In this document: piece by piece, positions 51,701-60,907 of the stretch | Position numbering within the stretch: the first letter of the stretch is position 1 | Layout: each line of letters opens with the position of its first letter | From: Pseudovibrio brasiliensis | Lineage (GTDB): Bacteria > Pseudomonadota > Alphaproteobacteria > Rhizobiales > Stappiaceae | Reading direction: 5' to 3' | Length of the DNA: 64,000 nt | Assembly: GCF_018282095.1 (NCBI RefSeq) | Contig: NZ_CP074130.1 | Coordinates: 43,146 to 107,145, forward strand | Notes under the pieces: generated by a model | The model's input: only the letters and a program-made list of their open reading frames with translations | Told to the model about the DNA's origin: nothing | The model's database searches: none | Made by a program: the position numbers and the translations under genes

Positions 51701-54700
51701 TTCCACAAAAGTTGCAAACCCCTTCTCACGTTCGATATGGTAGGTTGTATTGCTTACTTCGACAGGCGTCGCTCCGCTCAGCTCAGTCACCGTTTCCACT
51801 AAGCCCTGATCGGTGAACGTCATCTTGGCTCCGAGCCAAATATCGTTTTGATCATCCCAACGGAGCCGTCTGGTTCGATTGTGTGTCTCTTTATCGTAGT
51901 CGTACTGCTTGTGTTGGAGGTCACCCTGCTGCCATTTCGAGATATTGCTGGTACAATTTTTTTGGGTGGTCTTTTTTTGGTACCGTAGAAGTCCGAAGGT
52001 CCAGTTTTCCTCATCTACTGGAAGAAAATATTGGCAGGTATAAAGAGCTACGCTGGAGGGATCATTTTGATCACCAAGCGCCGAGATCATTGTGAGATTG
52101 CCCCAATCATCAAAGTTGAGGTTAGTAGCCACCTTGCTACCTAGGGTCTTGTCCTCGATGACACTTTGTTTGGGTGTGACATAAAACACCTTCGTCGCAT
52201 CGGGATTATATGCAAGGTTATTCACCGTACATTGCGACAGGGGCTGAGTGCCGCTCTGTGAATTAACACAATTCCAGGCAATGCTGTCATACTTGCGCAT
52301 TAAATCAGAGCCGCTGACGCAGGTATCTGGTGCTGGATCTTGCATATCGCAGACTGTTCGTGTCGCTACGCGACTGTTGAATGGGAAATCTTGTCTATAG
52401 ATTGTTGTGGTCTGTGCCTTAAGCTGGGGGTCGTTTACCGTTACGCTCTCAAAGCCTAACCAGCCCCGACCAATCAAATTGATCTCGCCATTTTCATAGC
52501 TATAATCATAGCTATATTGAAACGCCCCTGATTTATTCAGATCTGCATCGTTCTTATCGGTGTAACTCGCGACCACATAGCGAGCGGTGCGCAATCTCTG
52601 GACCGGATAGCTTTGCACAAGCATAGGTGATAGCGGTGTCGTACTATAAAGGTTTGCGATTCCGTTGAGTACGGCTCCAATTTGAGGCAGCTTCGTGTTT
52701 TGGTACACCGAACCATCAGTAACTGGCTTGGACGTCAGCACGATCTGACGGCCATAGCCATCGGTGACCGTATTGAGCATATCGGCAGCCTGGTTCGCAT
52801 CCGCAACACTCGTCTTACCGGTTGAACTCTCATATGCTCCTGCATAATTGAATACGCTTTGGCTGGACTTCGCGGTGAAGATATCGGTGAGACCATCACC
52901 GTTGAAATCTCCGAGAAAACTATTTTCACCAGACAGAGACTGTAAGATTGCTAACTGCGAACCTTCTGATTCAACCGTGTGAAACGTGGTTCCATTGCCC
53001 AGATACATTAGTCCCCAGTTATTGCCTCCATTGGGAGGGGGCCTGTTGTTGCAAATGGTATTCGGGGGGGGACTGTTGCTGTTGCAACTATAATATACAT
53101 TGTTTGTAAAGAAGTCGGCCAGACCATCGCCGTTAAAATCACCAACAACGCTGTTTTGATTTATTTTTAGTCCTTTTAACTGCTGGCCATTTTGGAACCC
53201 GCTGCCGGTACCATAGTTAATATACCCGCTGCCATCCCCGTTAAATACTGTGACATCAGTGAGACCATCAGCGTTAAAATCAGCGATCCAGTGGTAATCC
53301 CCCTCCAATTCAGCGCTCTGCAGGGAAATGGCTTTGGCCAAGGTAGTTTCGCCGCTGGAGTTAGCTTCCGATATGTAAAGTTGGTTTGCACCACCGCTCT
53401 TGAGAACAAGTAAATCGGCCCTGCCATCACCCGTAAAATCGGCGACATAGTTTTCACCAGAGTTGTCCAGCTCCATGTTCGTACTGGTATCACTTGCCTT
53501 TTTGAAAACGGTTCCTTCGCTTAAGTAAATCGTCCCGGCACCAAATTGAACCGTCAACAGATCACTGAGCCCATCACCGTTGAAGTCACCGCTAAGCAGA
53601 AAGTCTGGCTCATATATGCCAAGGTCATTGTTATGACAAGTGAAAGGAAGATTGGCGGCGCTCAGGCACAGTTGGTACTTTCCATTACTTGCCAGCAAGA
53701 ACACATCGGTAAGGCCGTCACCATTGAAATCACCATAAGCATGGTCGGCATAATCATTAAACTCAACACCGCTTGGCCATGGACTTTTCACACCTTCAAA
53801 ACCAGTGCCCGTGGGGTTGGTTAAGTAAAGTTGATCCTGTTGATCACCCCAAAGAATATCTGTGCGACCATCACCATTGAAATCACCGACAGTGCCAGTC
53901 TGATTGTCTGGAATGTCTGTTCCAGTAGTTTTAAAAAACAGGCTATTAGCCCCGGAGGTCCACGTAAATCTTGTGGGATTAAGACAGGTGCCTGATGATG
54001 TGCATTGTGTCACAGATGCCAGGCGGCTGCGTCCGGTTGTCGGAGCCTGATCGTATGCCAGATTATAGCTCATGACCGTCTGAGGTTTGCAGGCACCACC
54101 ATCGGAACAGACCGATGGATGAATGCTGGTTTCGATCTGAGATAGACGGAGATTTGTCCTGATGATCCCACCTCCCAGATATCTATCAACCGGATCGCTG
54201 CGGGTCTCATAGATAAATTGGATTTTGCGAGCATCCGTTGGAAATAAATTTTCCGGCCCGCCGGGAGAATATTGGATGGTATCCAGGTAGACTTGTCCAG
54301 TGTCACCCTGATTTGACGTATTTCCATCTTTACAGGACATCTGCATGCACGGAGTCTGGGTGTAGTGGAACGACATATTATTGCCGTTGGCGTCTTTGAC
54401 GGTATCTTGCATCCATGCTCGGATCGATCCCTCAGGGACCGAAGTACCACTTAATGCGTTGACTTTGATCGCCGCTCCGTTTGAGTATCCAAAAGTGCTG
54501 TAAGTCCCATCTTTACGCTCAACCTTGAACGAACAAGGTCCTGAGCCACAGGTTCCCGTCGATGTGATCCGCTTCCAGCTTTCATTCTGGGTTCGGTATT
54601 CATTGGGACCGACTTTGATCAGGCGTTGACCATTGAGGCAAAATTGATCACTACTGGAGTAATTGACACCACCTTTGACGCCATCAGTGACAATCTGAGT

Positions 54701-55003
54701 GCCACAACGTGTGATTACACTCACTCCCCGCAGGCGAACACTGACCCCGAGGATGCCATTACTCGCCCCGGCTACATAATCCAAACTCAGTGAAGGCTGA
54801 ATGCCGCGCGTTCCCGGAGGGAGCGTTAGTGGCATTTTATAGCTTGCGCTGCCCTGAGAGACCACAAACGAACCTTTGATCGAACCTGCAGCTTGTGAAG
54901 GGGATGGCGATGCCTGAACTGAAATCGACTTCAAGTCGAAGTTTTCTACGTTGAATATAAAAAGACAATACCCAAGTGCAACAACTAATATGTTTCTGAT
55001 CAT
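48710..55003 (-). CDS. SpvB/FG-GAP/Rhs-repeat giant toxin-like protein
   Basis: ATG at 55003 (MIRNILVVALGYCLFIF); the frame extends to a TTG at 55018. About 2097 residues. A signal-like hydrophobic start is followed by an SpvB-type domain (GTRGIQPSLSLDY), then a series of FG-GAP/calcium-type repeats (DFNGDGxTD) at ~360-750. A TcB/Rhs body of YD repeats follows, ending in the Rhs core (YDFNARHYDTFSGRFVSADT ... DPTGHA). The ~150 residues after the core have a hydrophobic stretch and then an acidic Glu/Ala run with no toxin domain I know. It is probably secreted or surface-exposed and second gene of an operon with 55032-55961. Confidence 0.88.
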   Translation of the reverse strand: MIRNILVVALGYCLFIFNVENFDLKSISVQASPSPSQAAGSIKGSFVVSQGSASYKMPLTLPPGTRGIQPSLSLDYVAGASNGILGVSVRLRGVSVITRCGTQIVTDGVKGGVNYSSSDQFCLNGQRLIKVGPNEYRTQNESWKRITSTGTCGSGPCSFKVERKDGTYSTFGYSNGAAIKVNALSGTSVPEGSIRAWMQDTVKDANGNNMSFHYTQTPCMQMSCKDGNTSNQGDTGQVYLDTIQYSPGGPENLFPTDARKIQFIYETRSDPVDRYLGGGIIRTNLRLSQIETSIHPSVCSDGGACKPQTVMSYNLAYDQAPTTGRSRLASVTQCTSSGTCLNPTRFTWTSGANSLFFKTTGTDIPDNQTGTVGDFNGDGRTDILWGDQQDQLYLTNPTGTGFEGVKSPWPSGVEFNDYADHAYGDFNGDGLTDVFLLASNGKYQLCLSAANLPFTCHNNDLGIYEPDFLLSGDFNGDGLSDLLTVQFGAGTIYLSEGTVFKKASDTSTNMELDNSGENYVADFTGDGRADLLVLKSGGANQLYISEANSSGETTLAKAISLQSAELEGDYHWIADFNADGLTDVTVFNGDGSGYINYGTGSGFQNGQQLKGLKINQNSVVGDFNGDGLADFFTNNVYYSCNSNSPPPNTICNNRPPPNGGNNWGLMYLGNGTTFHTVESEGSQLAILQSLSGENSFLGDFNGDGLTDIFTAKSSQSVFNYAGAYESSTGKTSVADANQAADMLNTVTDGYGRQIVLTSKPVTDGSVYQNTKLPQIGAVLNGIANLYSTTPLSPMLVQSYPVQRLRTARYVVASYTDKNDADLNKSGAFQYSYDYSYENGEINLIGRGWLGFESVTVNDPQLKAQTTTIYRQDFPFNSRVATRTVCDMQDPAPDTCVSGSDLMRKYDSIAWNCVNSQSGTQPLSQCTVNNLAYNPDATKVFYVTPKQSVIEDKTLGSKVATNLNFDDWGNLTMISALGDQNDPSSVALYTCQYFLPVDEENWTFGLLRYQKKTTQKNCTSNISKWQQGDLQHKQYDYDKETHNRTRRLRWDDQNDIWLGAKMTFTDQGLVETVTELSGATPVEVSNTTYHIEREKGFATFVETVTSPDPGTGKGPLTKNYAYDARFGIKVASSDANGNLINSCIDDFGRPTAIQGPRQGGSAASVNCLDKALYPYLDAKFTNNTDLATTKKHEYLNDPNQNKMSVVEHYLNTWTDDDWTSLTRILDGQGRTVAVGYQNDQGISQGVQAKYLDASHVSGHSLPASANDPLNWVNYYYDTLGRRKQTSQPSWDMDGNSATTTKTWTYSYPNTVTMTQAAGTDESMTQTRTLRYYGRQAKVHMAQIGDLKTTIERDGLARITQVTNPKPKSGASVIDSLRYDSLGRVIERSDSGAGTKTYQYDVHGNLCGIGDSLGQTAKLFWDPLRRLTGQKLYEKSPQGAPVDLCSSPHGTLQASLIMAYDAAADPSYTNTLGHLTTASITVPDEPAISYNYSYDSWSRPISRDLLLGNRIKQAFGLSYDPLGRMLTRSYPRVNGTRPVAQMNYWSENGQLSKVAYAADGESFDTWLELSQYNPYNQPEAAVYGNETSEMWSYQQDGLLASHRVADGAGTILVNEAFGWNQRRDIETILDCNYSGNSGQLACTGHTGEAENDTSVQYVYDMFRRLKSVSGSTEGLYSYDDAGNLIARDGVEFVYEGNQVQNGTADADPIFSAIYNTNGEMTERKTGDNLDTSLGLKYSIKGWLLETKLNEKTHERSTYDPFGRRVVKTVYQNDGSTVDHVVVYLASDYEVTLSNGGGAEYTVYLNDAEGKFAALTEPLPEQDARALIDALGTEVSFESKAFEVAEPQSLIFHRDQVASTKVVTKETGATYARVTYDPWGTPSIAPADHDKFRPLFGGKEYSKATGLYDFNARHYDTFSGRFVSADTQVAAGPLTPDGLNNYAYVLNNPIKYTDPTGHAPITPQQGACTFFTSTTVALGGARVVIDHNALGYTAIGTGVFGLASCDYYKYFERAKEKYFGQEDAPEAVELVNLDYRYDDGPDEAVEPDPNEAADIEEAADAGEAADAGEAAGVVEEGAAAGEALEVVEDVAEIVAIGAAL

Positions 55004-55031
55004 GATATTTAGTCTCAATGAATAAACTGGT

Positions 55032-55961
55032 TCAAGTATCAGCTATTGCTTGCTCGGGTTCGTGCAAAACGTCTGATGCTATTTGTTGCTCAACTGTGAC
55101 GGTGTAATCATTATGGCCATCCTCATCAGGGCTAATTGTGGCCATGTATCCGGCATTAGAACTGAAGGTACACTCCGGTTTTTTTTGATATCCCTTTGGA
55201 ATGATCTGGCAGGTGAGGTCATTGCTAATGTTATAGGTCAAATACACGTCAGGTTTATTCGTATATTCTGGGCAACAGTTTACTATTAGGGTTTGACCAG
55301 GCCCCACTGAAGAAGTGCCATTAAGAACCATTGGCGGAGTGCTCTGCTTAGGACCTTCAACGGAATCGTTATTAAGTTCACGTGGCCCCTCATATTTCTT
55401 GAGCGTGAGCCAGCTTCCCAATGTGTTGTTGACGTGTACCTGCGTAGTTGGTGTATTGGCAACGTGTTGGAGATTATCTTTCAGATCGCGGTGGACTGCA
55501 GCGTCGCGACTGTACACATTGACTCTAACAGTCAGGTCATCGTTTGATTCTGAATAAAGAGTGCTGTTCTCCACGACCACAAAGTATTGATCTTGACCCA
55601 GATTACCGGATTGACTTTCGAGCTCCACGAAAACGAAATTTTCATAAACTCTGGGTTCATATTCTTCTTGGTAGGTATCTCCGAAGTAAACAATGTTCAT
55701 ATTTATTTTGTTGGGGAGTTCGTAGGTTACATAACCTCTAGCTGGGTCCGAATGACTATTCGCTTTACCGCAGAATGCATGCGGTTGATGCCCATTTCCT
55801 ACTGAGTTATTATTTGGATAACTTTCACCAGAGTTGTCCGCCGTAATAGTATAGTTGTAGTCGTCTTCAATTTTCCCCTTTGCATAATACTTTTCTTTTT
55901 GAAGAATAAGATCGCCACTATCAAGGTAACTGTAGATGTCTACATAAATGTGTATTCCCAT
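55032..55961 (-). CDS. Unknown partner of the Rhs-like protein
   Basis: ATG at 55961 (MGIHIYVDIYSYLD) with GGAG 8 bases upstream; a TTG at 55973 is also possible. 309 residues, no signal peptide, beta-rich, acidic, Asn/Tyr-rich. Two halves show similar beta patterns (ENFVFVELES / NCCPEYTNKPDVYLTYN). It lies 28 bp upstream of the Rhs-like start, so the two are co-transcribed. Function unknown; a chaperone, delivery or inclusion-type protein are possibilities. Confidence 0.65.
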   Translation of the reverse strand: MGIHIYVDIYSYLDSGDLILQKEKYYAKGKIEDDYNYTITADNSGESYPNNNSVGNGHQPHAFCGKANSHSDPARGYVTYELPNKINMNIVYFGDTYQEEYEPRVYENFVFVELESQSGNLGQDQYFVVVENSTLYSESNDDLTVRVNVYSRDAAVHRDLKDNLQHVANTPTTQVHVNNTLGSWLTLKKYEGPRELNNDSVEGPKQSTPPMVLNGTSSVGPGQTLIVNCCPEYTNKPDVYLTYNISNDLTCQIIPKGYQKKPECTFSSNAGYMATISPDEDGHNDYTVTVEQQIASDVLHEPEQAIADT

Positions 55962-55973
55962 TTTATACTCCAA

Positions 55974-56273
55974 TTAAAAAAGTCTGTTTATTGTTTTCCA
56001 TTTATGCGGTTTATTCCATGCTAAATTTAACGAAGGTGCAATACACATCATTTGATTGAAGTTCTACATAATATAAAATTTGATTATACTTTCAAATGAC
56101 AATATTGGTTCTCTTTATTACATCTAATTTACTAAATGTAAGAAGCAATTTCTGTGTTAAAGGTACTTGGCACTTGAACTTCTTAATACTATAACTATGG
56201 TAAAAGTTACTCAGCGTGAGTGGTGATATCAATAAGAAATAGTTGAGAGGCCTATTGCTTTTGACTATAGGGA
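55974..56273. other. AT-rich spacer upstream of the Rhs operon
   Basis: 300 bp of AT-rich sequence between divergent units. It probably holds the promoter of the 55032-55961 gene. No gene visible. A diverged ~60-bp-repeat-like stretch is near 56225. Confidence 0.4.
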
Positions 56274-56917
56274 TGAGCCTCCCCCACAGAAGTGGTCCAC
56301 GTTTATGATTAGGAAAACGGAGGATCAGAAATGGGTATTAAGAGACCTAAGCCAGAAGAGATTGTCGTTAAGTTGAGACAAGTTGAGGTCCTGACAGGGC
56401 AAGGGGCGTCGCGCGTTGATGCGATCCGGCAGATCGGCGTGACTGAACAAACCTATTATCGCTGGAAGAAGAAGTATGCCGGAATGGGCGCAGAACAACT
56501 CAAAGAACTGAAGTGACTGCAGAAAGAGAATGAACGTTTGCGTCGTGCAGTTTCTGATCTGACACTGGACAAGCTGATCCTCACCGAGGCCGCCAAGGGA
56601 AACTTCTAAGCCCCGCTCGTCGGCGGGCGTGCATCAATCATGTTCGCACTCAGATGAAGGTTTCTGAACGACGCGTATGCCGCATTCTTGGCCAGCATCG
56701 CTCTACACAACGGCGCTTACCTGTGGGCCGCGCCGATGAAGAGCACTTAGTAGCGGATATGGTTGAGTTGGCGCGCCAGTATGGTCGCTACGGTTACCGC
56801 CGAATTGCCGCCCTGCTGAGAGATGCAGGATGGCAAGCGTGTCGAGCGCCTGTAGCGACGAGAGGGGCTAAAGGTTCCGATGAAGCAGCCCAAGAAAGGC
56901 AGGCTCTGGCTCAATGA
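56274..56917 (+). pseudogene. Decayed IS3-family insertion sequence
   Basis: The end-like TGAGCCTCCCCCACAGAAG precedes OrfA (56331-56516: KRPKPEEIVVKLRQVEVL ... VTEQTYYRWKKKY). OrfA is cut by an in-frame TGA; the frame continues as LQKENERLRRAVSDLTLDKLI...AAKGNF. OrfB starts (MKVSERRVCRILGQHRSTQR ... YGRYGYRRIAALL) but is frameshifted and has a stop where RLWRREGLKVP is expected. Sequence breaks off exactly at the Tn3-like end. Confidence 0.8.
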
Positions 56918-58432
56918 GGCCCCATCGGAAGGTTTCTTCGTTGAACCACGCTAAGAAAGAACGAACACTGAACAATTTCAATGTTCAGTTTCTCTCATCA
57001 ACCTGTAAGCCGTTGATCTACCTATTTTAAGGTGTTTTGCAGCTTGAGAGATGGATGTTCCGGCCTTAAACGTTTGGCGGTCGCAGCACGCCAAGGTCTT
57101 ATCCCTAATGGCTCTATTGAAAATGGTATCTTGCAGATTGAGCGGTTGACCGCTGCTGTCCCCGATGAAGCATATAAGCTTGTACTTGATCTATATAATC
57201 GCCTGCCAGACATAAGGATTACCGACCTCCTGTTGGAAGTCGACCAAGCTACGGGATTTAGTGAAGCCTTTACGCACCTTAGAACAGGTGCGCCCTGCAA
57301 AGATAAGATCGGCCTTCTAAATGTTTTGCTTGCTGAAGGGCTCAACCTTGGTCTGAGCAAAATGGCAGAAGCTTGCGGCAGTCATGATTATTACCAACTC
57401 TCACGTCTGTCTCGCTGGCATATCGAGAGTGAGGCTCTCAATCGTGCTTTGGCGATGGTTATCAAGGCGCAGGCTCAACTTCCGATGGCGCGTTTTTGGG
57501 GCGCAGGCTTAACAGCTTCCAGTGACGGCCAGTTCTTCCCGGCAGCCCGTCAAGGTGAGGCCATGAACCTTATCAACGCAAAGTACGGCAGCGAACCGGG
57601 GCTCAAGGCTTATACCCACGTCTCTGACCAGTTCGGCCCTTTTGCGACGCAGACCATTCCAGCAACGGTGAGTGAAGCTCCTTACATTCTGGATGGCTTG
57701 CTAATGAATGAAACAGGGCGAAGGATAAAAGAGCAATATGCCGATACCGGTGGCTTCACCGACCATGTCTTCGCTGTAAGCGCTTTACTGGGTTACAGTT
57801 TTATCCCACGGATCAGAGACCTGCCATCTAAACGACTTTACGTGTTCGACCCGTCCGTTTGCGCAACAGACATCAAGGGCCTCATTGGCGGTAAGATCAG
57901 ACAAGATCTCATTATCCAGAATTGGCCTGACATTCTTCGCGTTGTGGCGACCATGGTTGCGGGCCGGATACCGCCGAGCCAGCTTTTGAAGAAGCTTGCC
58001 TCTTACCCACGTCAGCATGAGTTAGCCGTGGCTTTAAGAGAAATCGGGCGTTTAGAGCGCACACTCTTCGTGTTGGAGTGGCTACTTGATACTGATATGC
58101 AGCGCCGCGCACTGATTGGTCTTAACAAAGGAGAAGCGCATCACGCCTTAAAGAACGCCTTGCGCATCGGGAGACAGGGAGAAATCAGAGATCGGACCGC
58201 TGAAGGGCAACACTACCGTATTGCTGGCCTCAATCTGCTTGCAGCTATCATCATCTACTGGAACACGGATCAACTTGGGCAGGCTTTGTCAAAGCGCAAA
58301 CTGGATGGCCTGGATTGTCCACCTGAACTTCTGGCGCACATCTCTCCACTTGGATGGGCTCATATCCTACTGACAGGCGAATACAGATGGAGAAAACGGT
58401 GAAGGACTCACCTTAGCGTACTATTCTGCCCC
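56918..58432. mobile_element. Internally deleted Tn3-family element
   Basis: A 38-bp left-end-like sequence ends AACCACGCTAAG (56918-56955), and the right end, read inward from 58432, is GGGGCAGAATAGTACGCTAAG. Between them lie ~80 bp with hairpin ACTGAACA/TGTTCAGT and a 5'-truncated transposase. The left junction is inside an IS3 relic and the right junction inside a MarR-like gene. Confidence 0.6.
57032..58402 (+). pseudogene. tnpA: Tn3-family transposase, N-terminally truncated
   Basis: 456 residues, about the C-terminal 45% of a typical ~990-residue TnpA. Recognisable: QGLIPNGSIENG, then IRITDLLLEVDQATGF, FTHLRTGAP, LNLGLSKMAEA and the DDE region with ASSDGQFF ... YTHVSDQFGPF ... DGLLMNET, then HALKNALRIGRQGEIRD and NTDQLGQAL. 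The frame is intact, but the N-terminal DNA-binding half is missing, so it should be inactive. Confidence 0.88.
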
Positions 58433-58597
58433 TTACCTGAAACGCCCCCACAAACGGCAGAAGCATTGTTGAAGAATCTTGACGCAGACCAACGAGACAC
58501 TCTCTCAGAATTCTTTAGTAAGATGCTCAAAGGTTTGGAGCAGAGCGCAAGCACGAGGTTTTGCTCTTCGAAGTTCAAAGCTGAAGCCAGCACCTAA
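58433..58597 (+). pseudogene. C-terminal fragment of a MarR-like regulator
   Basis: Starting exactly at the outer end of the Tn3-type right repeat, the + frame reads TAEALLKNLDADQRDTLSEF then FSKMLKGLEQ and stops at 58597. This matches the C-terminal dimerisation helices of MarR proteins (LLxxLsxeER..L..lL.kl). The N-terminal part is missing. Confidence 0.55.
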
Positions 58598-58671
58598 ACA
58601 CCCCAAAACAAACTCATACAAGTTCAGACTTCCCATCGCTGCGCGGTGGTTCATTTAAAACGGAGTATTCC

Positions 58672-59100
58672 ATGAAAAAGCTATTTACTATTCTTGTCGC
58701 AACAATGATGTTGGCTGCTTGCCAGACAACATCCGCTCAAGTGTCCTCTAAACAACCACCCCGTGTTGTGACTGACAAACCTCTTGCAGCAACTAAGAAC
58801 GCTTTGATCAAAGAGTTCAAGGATCGCGGTTTTAAAGTCGTGCGTAACAGTTCTAACACCGTTGTCGTTGAGCAGATCCTCACACCAAACAGCTCTGAGC
58901 GTAAGCAGCACGCTTCCGCAAGTTCAGGCGTGCCACGTGGGCAGATTTCAATGAGGTTCGCACGGATTCAAGGCGGAACTCAAGTGACGGCAACCTATGA
59001 CATGTTGCTCAATCCAGGCAAGAGTAACCAGCAAAGAGTGACCCTGCTTGATAGTCCGGATGGCGCACGATTGCAGATATTGCTTGATAGCGTGAAGTAA
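58672..59100 (+). CDS. Lipoprotein, unknown function
   Basis: 142 residues with lipoprotein signal KKLFTILVATMMLAAC (lipobox LAAC, Cys17). The mature domain alternates helix and strands (ATKNALIKEFKDRGFKVV ... NTVVVEQIL ... ISMRFARIQGGTQVTATYDML), the kind of small alpha/beta fold seen in outer-membrane-associated lipoproteins. An intrinsic terminator follows. Confidence 0.8.
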   Translation: MKKLFTILVATMMLAACQTTSAQVSSKQPPRVVTDKPLAATKNALIKEFKDRGFKVVRNSSNTVVVEQILTPNSSERKQHASASSGVPRGQISMRFARIQGGTQVTATYDMLLNPGKSNQQRVTLLDSPDGARLQILLDSVK

Positions 59101-59113
59101 TACAGCAAACAAA

Positions 59114-59150
59114 AAGCCGAGAGAAACAAAGTTCTCTCGGCTTATTCTTT
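59114..59150. terminator. Bidirectional intrinsic terminator
   Basis: AAGCCGAGAGAA-ACAAAG-TTCTCTCGGCTT, a perfect 12-bp stem, followed by TATTCTTTT on + and preceded by A residues that give T on the minus strand. It serves both the lipoprotein gene and the convergent 59155-59430 gene. Confidence 0.85.
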
Positions 59151-59154
59151 TACT

Positions 59155-59430
59155 CTAGTAGTCAAAATCAATCGGAGTAATTGATTCATCCTCATCTAGC
59201 AGTTCCTTTATTTTCTTAAACAAAAAACTGGGAAACCCGAAAGGTTGATCAAAGTTCCAAATTCCTGTTTTTCGATAGTGGTAAAGCACTAAGCTGATAT
59301 AAAATAGACAGTTTATACAGAATAATATTGAATAATATCCGCTTAAGTTACATATAGCTAAGATAGCACCAATAATAATTTTAGTTGTAGTCTTTTTGCT
59401 GGGAAGAATAACCCCATTTTTTGTTTTCAT
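59155..59430 (-). CDS. Small membrane protein
   Basis: 91 residues with two hydrophobic segments (TKIIIGAILAICNLSGYYSI and LFCINCLFYISLVLYHY) and a polar acidic C-terminus. Lys-rich N-terminus. Not recognised. Convergent with the lipoprotein gene. Confidence 0.55.
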   Translation of the reverse strand: MKTKNGVILPSKKTTTKIIIGAILAICNLSGYYSILFCINCLFYISLVLYHYRKTGIWNFDQPFGFPSFLFKKIKELLDEDESITPIDFDY

Positions 59431-60268
59431 ATAACAAGTCTTTCTTAATATTTAAGTTTAAAAATCGCATAAGAACATCCTTCTAATTGGCGATTATTTT
59501 GATGCGCCCCTCTCATTAGATAGAGGCCGTGATCTGCGCATAGATATGCGCAGCCAGCGTGAAACCACGCTGACGTGAGTATGAGAGTTGCCCCTCACTA
59601 CGTATTTACTTATTTTTGTAATCTGACCTTAAAGGTTCCAGCCATTGCCAAGAAAGCTTAGCCTATTCAGTCGCTTATAAACGGCTACAGATTCAATCAT
59701 AGTTCACACAAACCTCAGAGCAAAAAGTTTTTTTGAACTCTGTCGTGAATTTTTAAAGACTGACATTCAAGTATTTAAATAACCGAGAACCCAATAAACC
59801 GGGCTCGCATCAAAATTTTATCTAATGCTTTAGTATAACATGAAGTAATCGAGCCCCACCGACACATAGCAGCACCAGTGGTCTTAAGAGGTACAATCAA
59901 CCTCTTCTGCTCTCCAAAAGAGCTTACAAGAACGCCTTGATATGTTCATCTTGGATTTGCCTCGTATGGAAGCGTTCAACATCACTCGAAATGACCCAAA
60001 ATGAACAGTGTGCTGATGATGATCTGTTCATTTAAGGATGTGAAGCGTGGTCTACCCAAAATACGTGCAATCCGTTCTCCATCTGATCCTCAAGATGGCC
60101 AGATATGCAGCTTGGTGCCCACTGGGCCTATTTTGGGCTTTTGATCCTTAGATGTATGTAAAAGACGGGAACTCCAAAAAACGAGTTCGACCTCGAGTTG
60201 TATCTAGTACTTTAGTATACCATGAATTGATTGAGAAGTTAAGAGGCCTTTCTATGGATAGGCTAGAG
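59431..60268. other. Non-coding stretch with tandem hairpins and a direct repeat
   Basis: Two adjacent perfect hairpins: CTGCGCAT-AGAT-ATGCGCAG (59534-59553) and CAGCGTG-AAAC-CACGCTG (59555-59572). A direct repeat also occurs: TATCTAATGCTTTAGTATAA near 59820 and TATCTAGTACTTTAGTATAC near 60199, each followed by CATGAA. No intact gene; probably decayed mobile DNA. Confidence 0.5.
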
Positions 60269-60907
60269 CTATCCCGTAGCTATTTTTGCACCAAATGTGA
60301 CGAATGATTGCCAGCCAATCCCTAAAGGAAATAGAGCTGCTAATTGTACAGTTATTGGCTTGCTTGGATCAAATGAAGCTTTGTAGACCCCTGGCAAGAT
60401 CATGACACCGATAATAAGACCGAACGCTATGCGGCCTGCTAACGCCACAATGTCTAAACTCCATGCTCCCTGCTCAACATAGTTTCGTAGAAATGGTTCC
60501 GCTATCACTCCCAAGCAGACTGCTAAGTATTGCGGGATAACTGGTGCATGCTTAGGAAAGATTTCAGGATCGGGTTCGATATAGCGTTTGGGAGGTATAC
60601 CTACCCGTTGCAAAATCTGGTCAGTAAGACGTTCCAAATCAGTCTTATCTGTTGTTTGAGTACCTCCATCATCTTGGGGTTCTTTTCGATCTCGTCTATA
60701 TGGAGGCTCAGGGGCTACCCCCCTCATCACGACAGATGACGGCTCGGGGAGTGCCCGCCTCTTTTTAAAATCGTCTTGTTTGGCATGAAGAGCAGATTGC
60801 AAATCAAAATATAGCAATAATTTTTCAAGCATTCTAACCTCAACTCTAGGTGTTTTGGCGCGAGCAAATATGTGCTCTACAATCAGCAATAAAATCCATT
60901 TAAGCAT
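60269..60907 (-). CDS. Membrane protein of unknown function
   Basis: 212 residues. A short hydrophobic N-terminus (LKWILLLIVEHIFA), a long basic/acidic polar middle (KRRALPEPS, YRRDRKEPQDD), then two C-terminal membrane segments (about 128-150 and 160-180) and a hydrophobic end. No recognised family. Lies divergently upstream of repAB. Confidence 0.6.
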   Translation of the reverse strand: MLKWILLLIVEHIFARAKTPRVEVRMLEKLLLYFDLQSALHAKQDDFKKRRALPEPSSVVMRGVAPEPPYRRDRKEPQDDGGTQTTDKTDLERLTDQILQRVGIPPKRYIEPDPEIFPKHAPVIPQYLAVCLGVIAEPFLRNYVEQGAWSLDIVALAGRIAFGLIIGVMILPGVYKASFDPSKPITVQLAALFPLGIGWQSFVTFGAKIATG

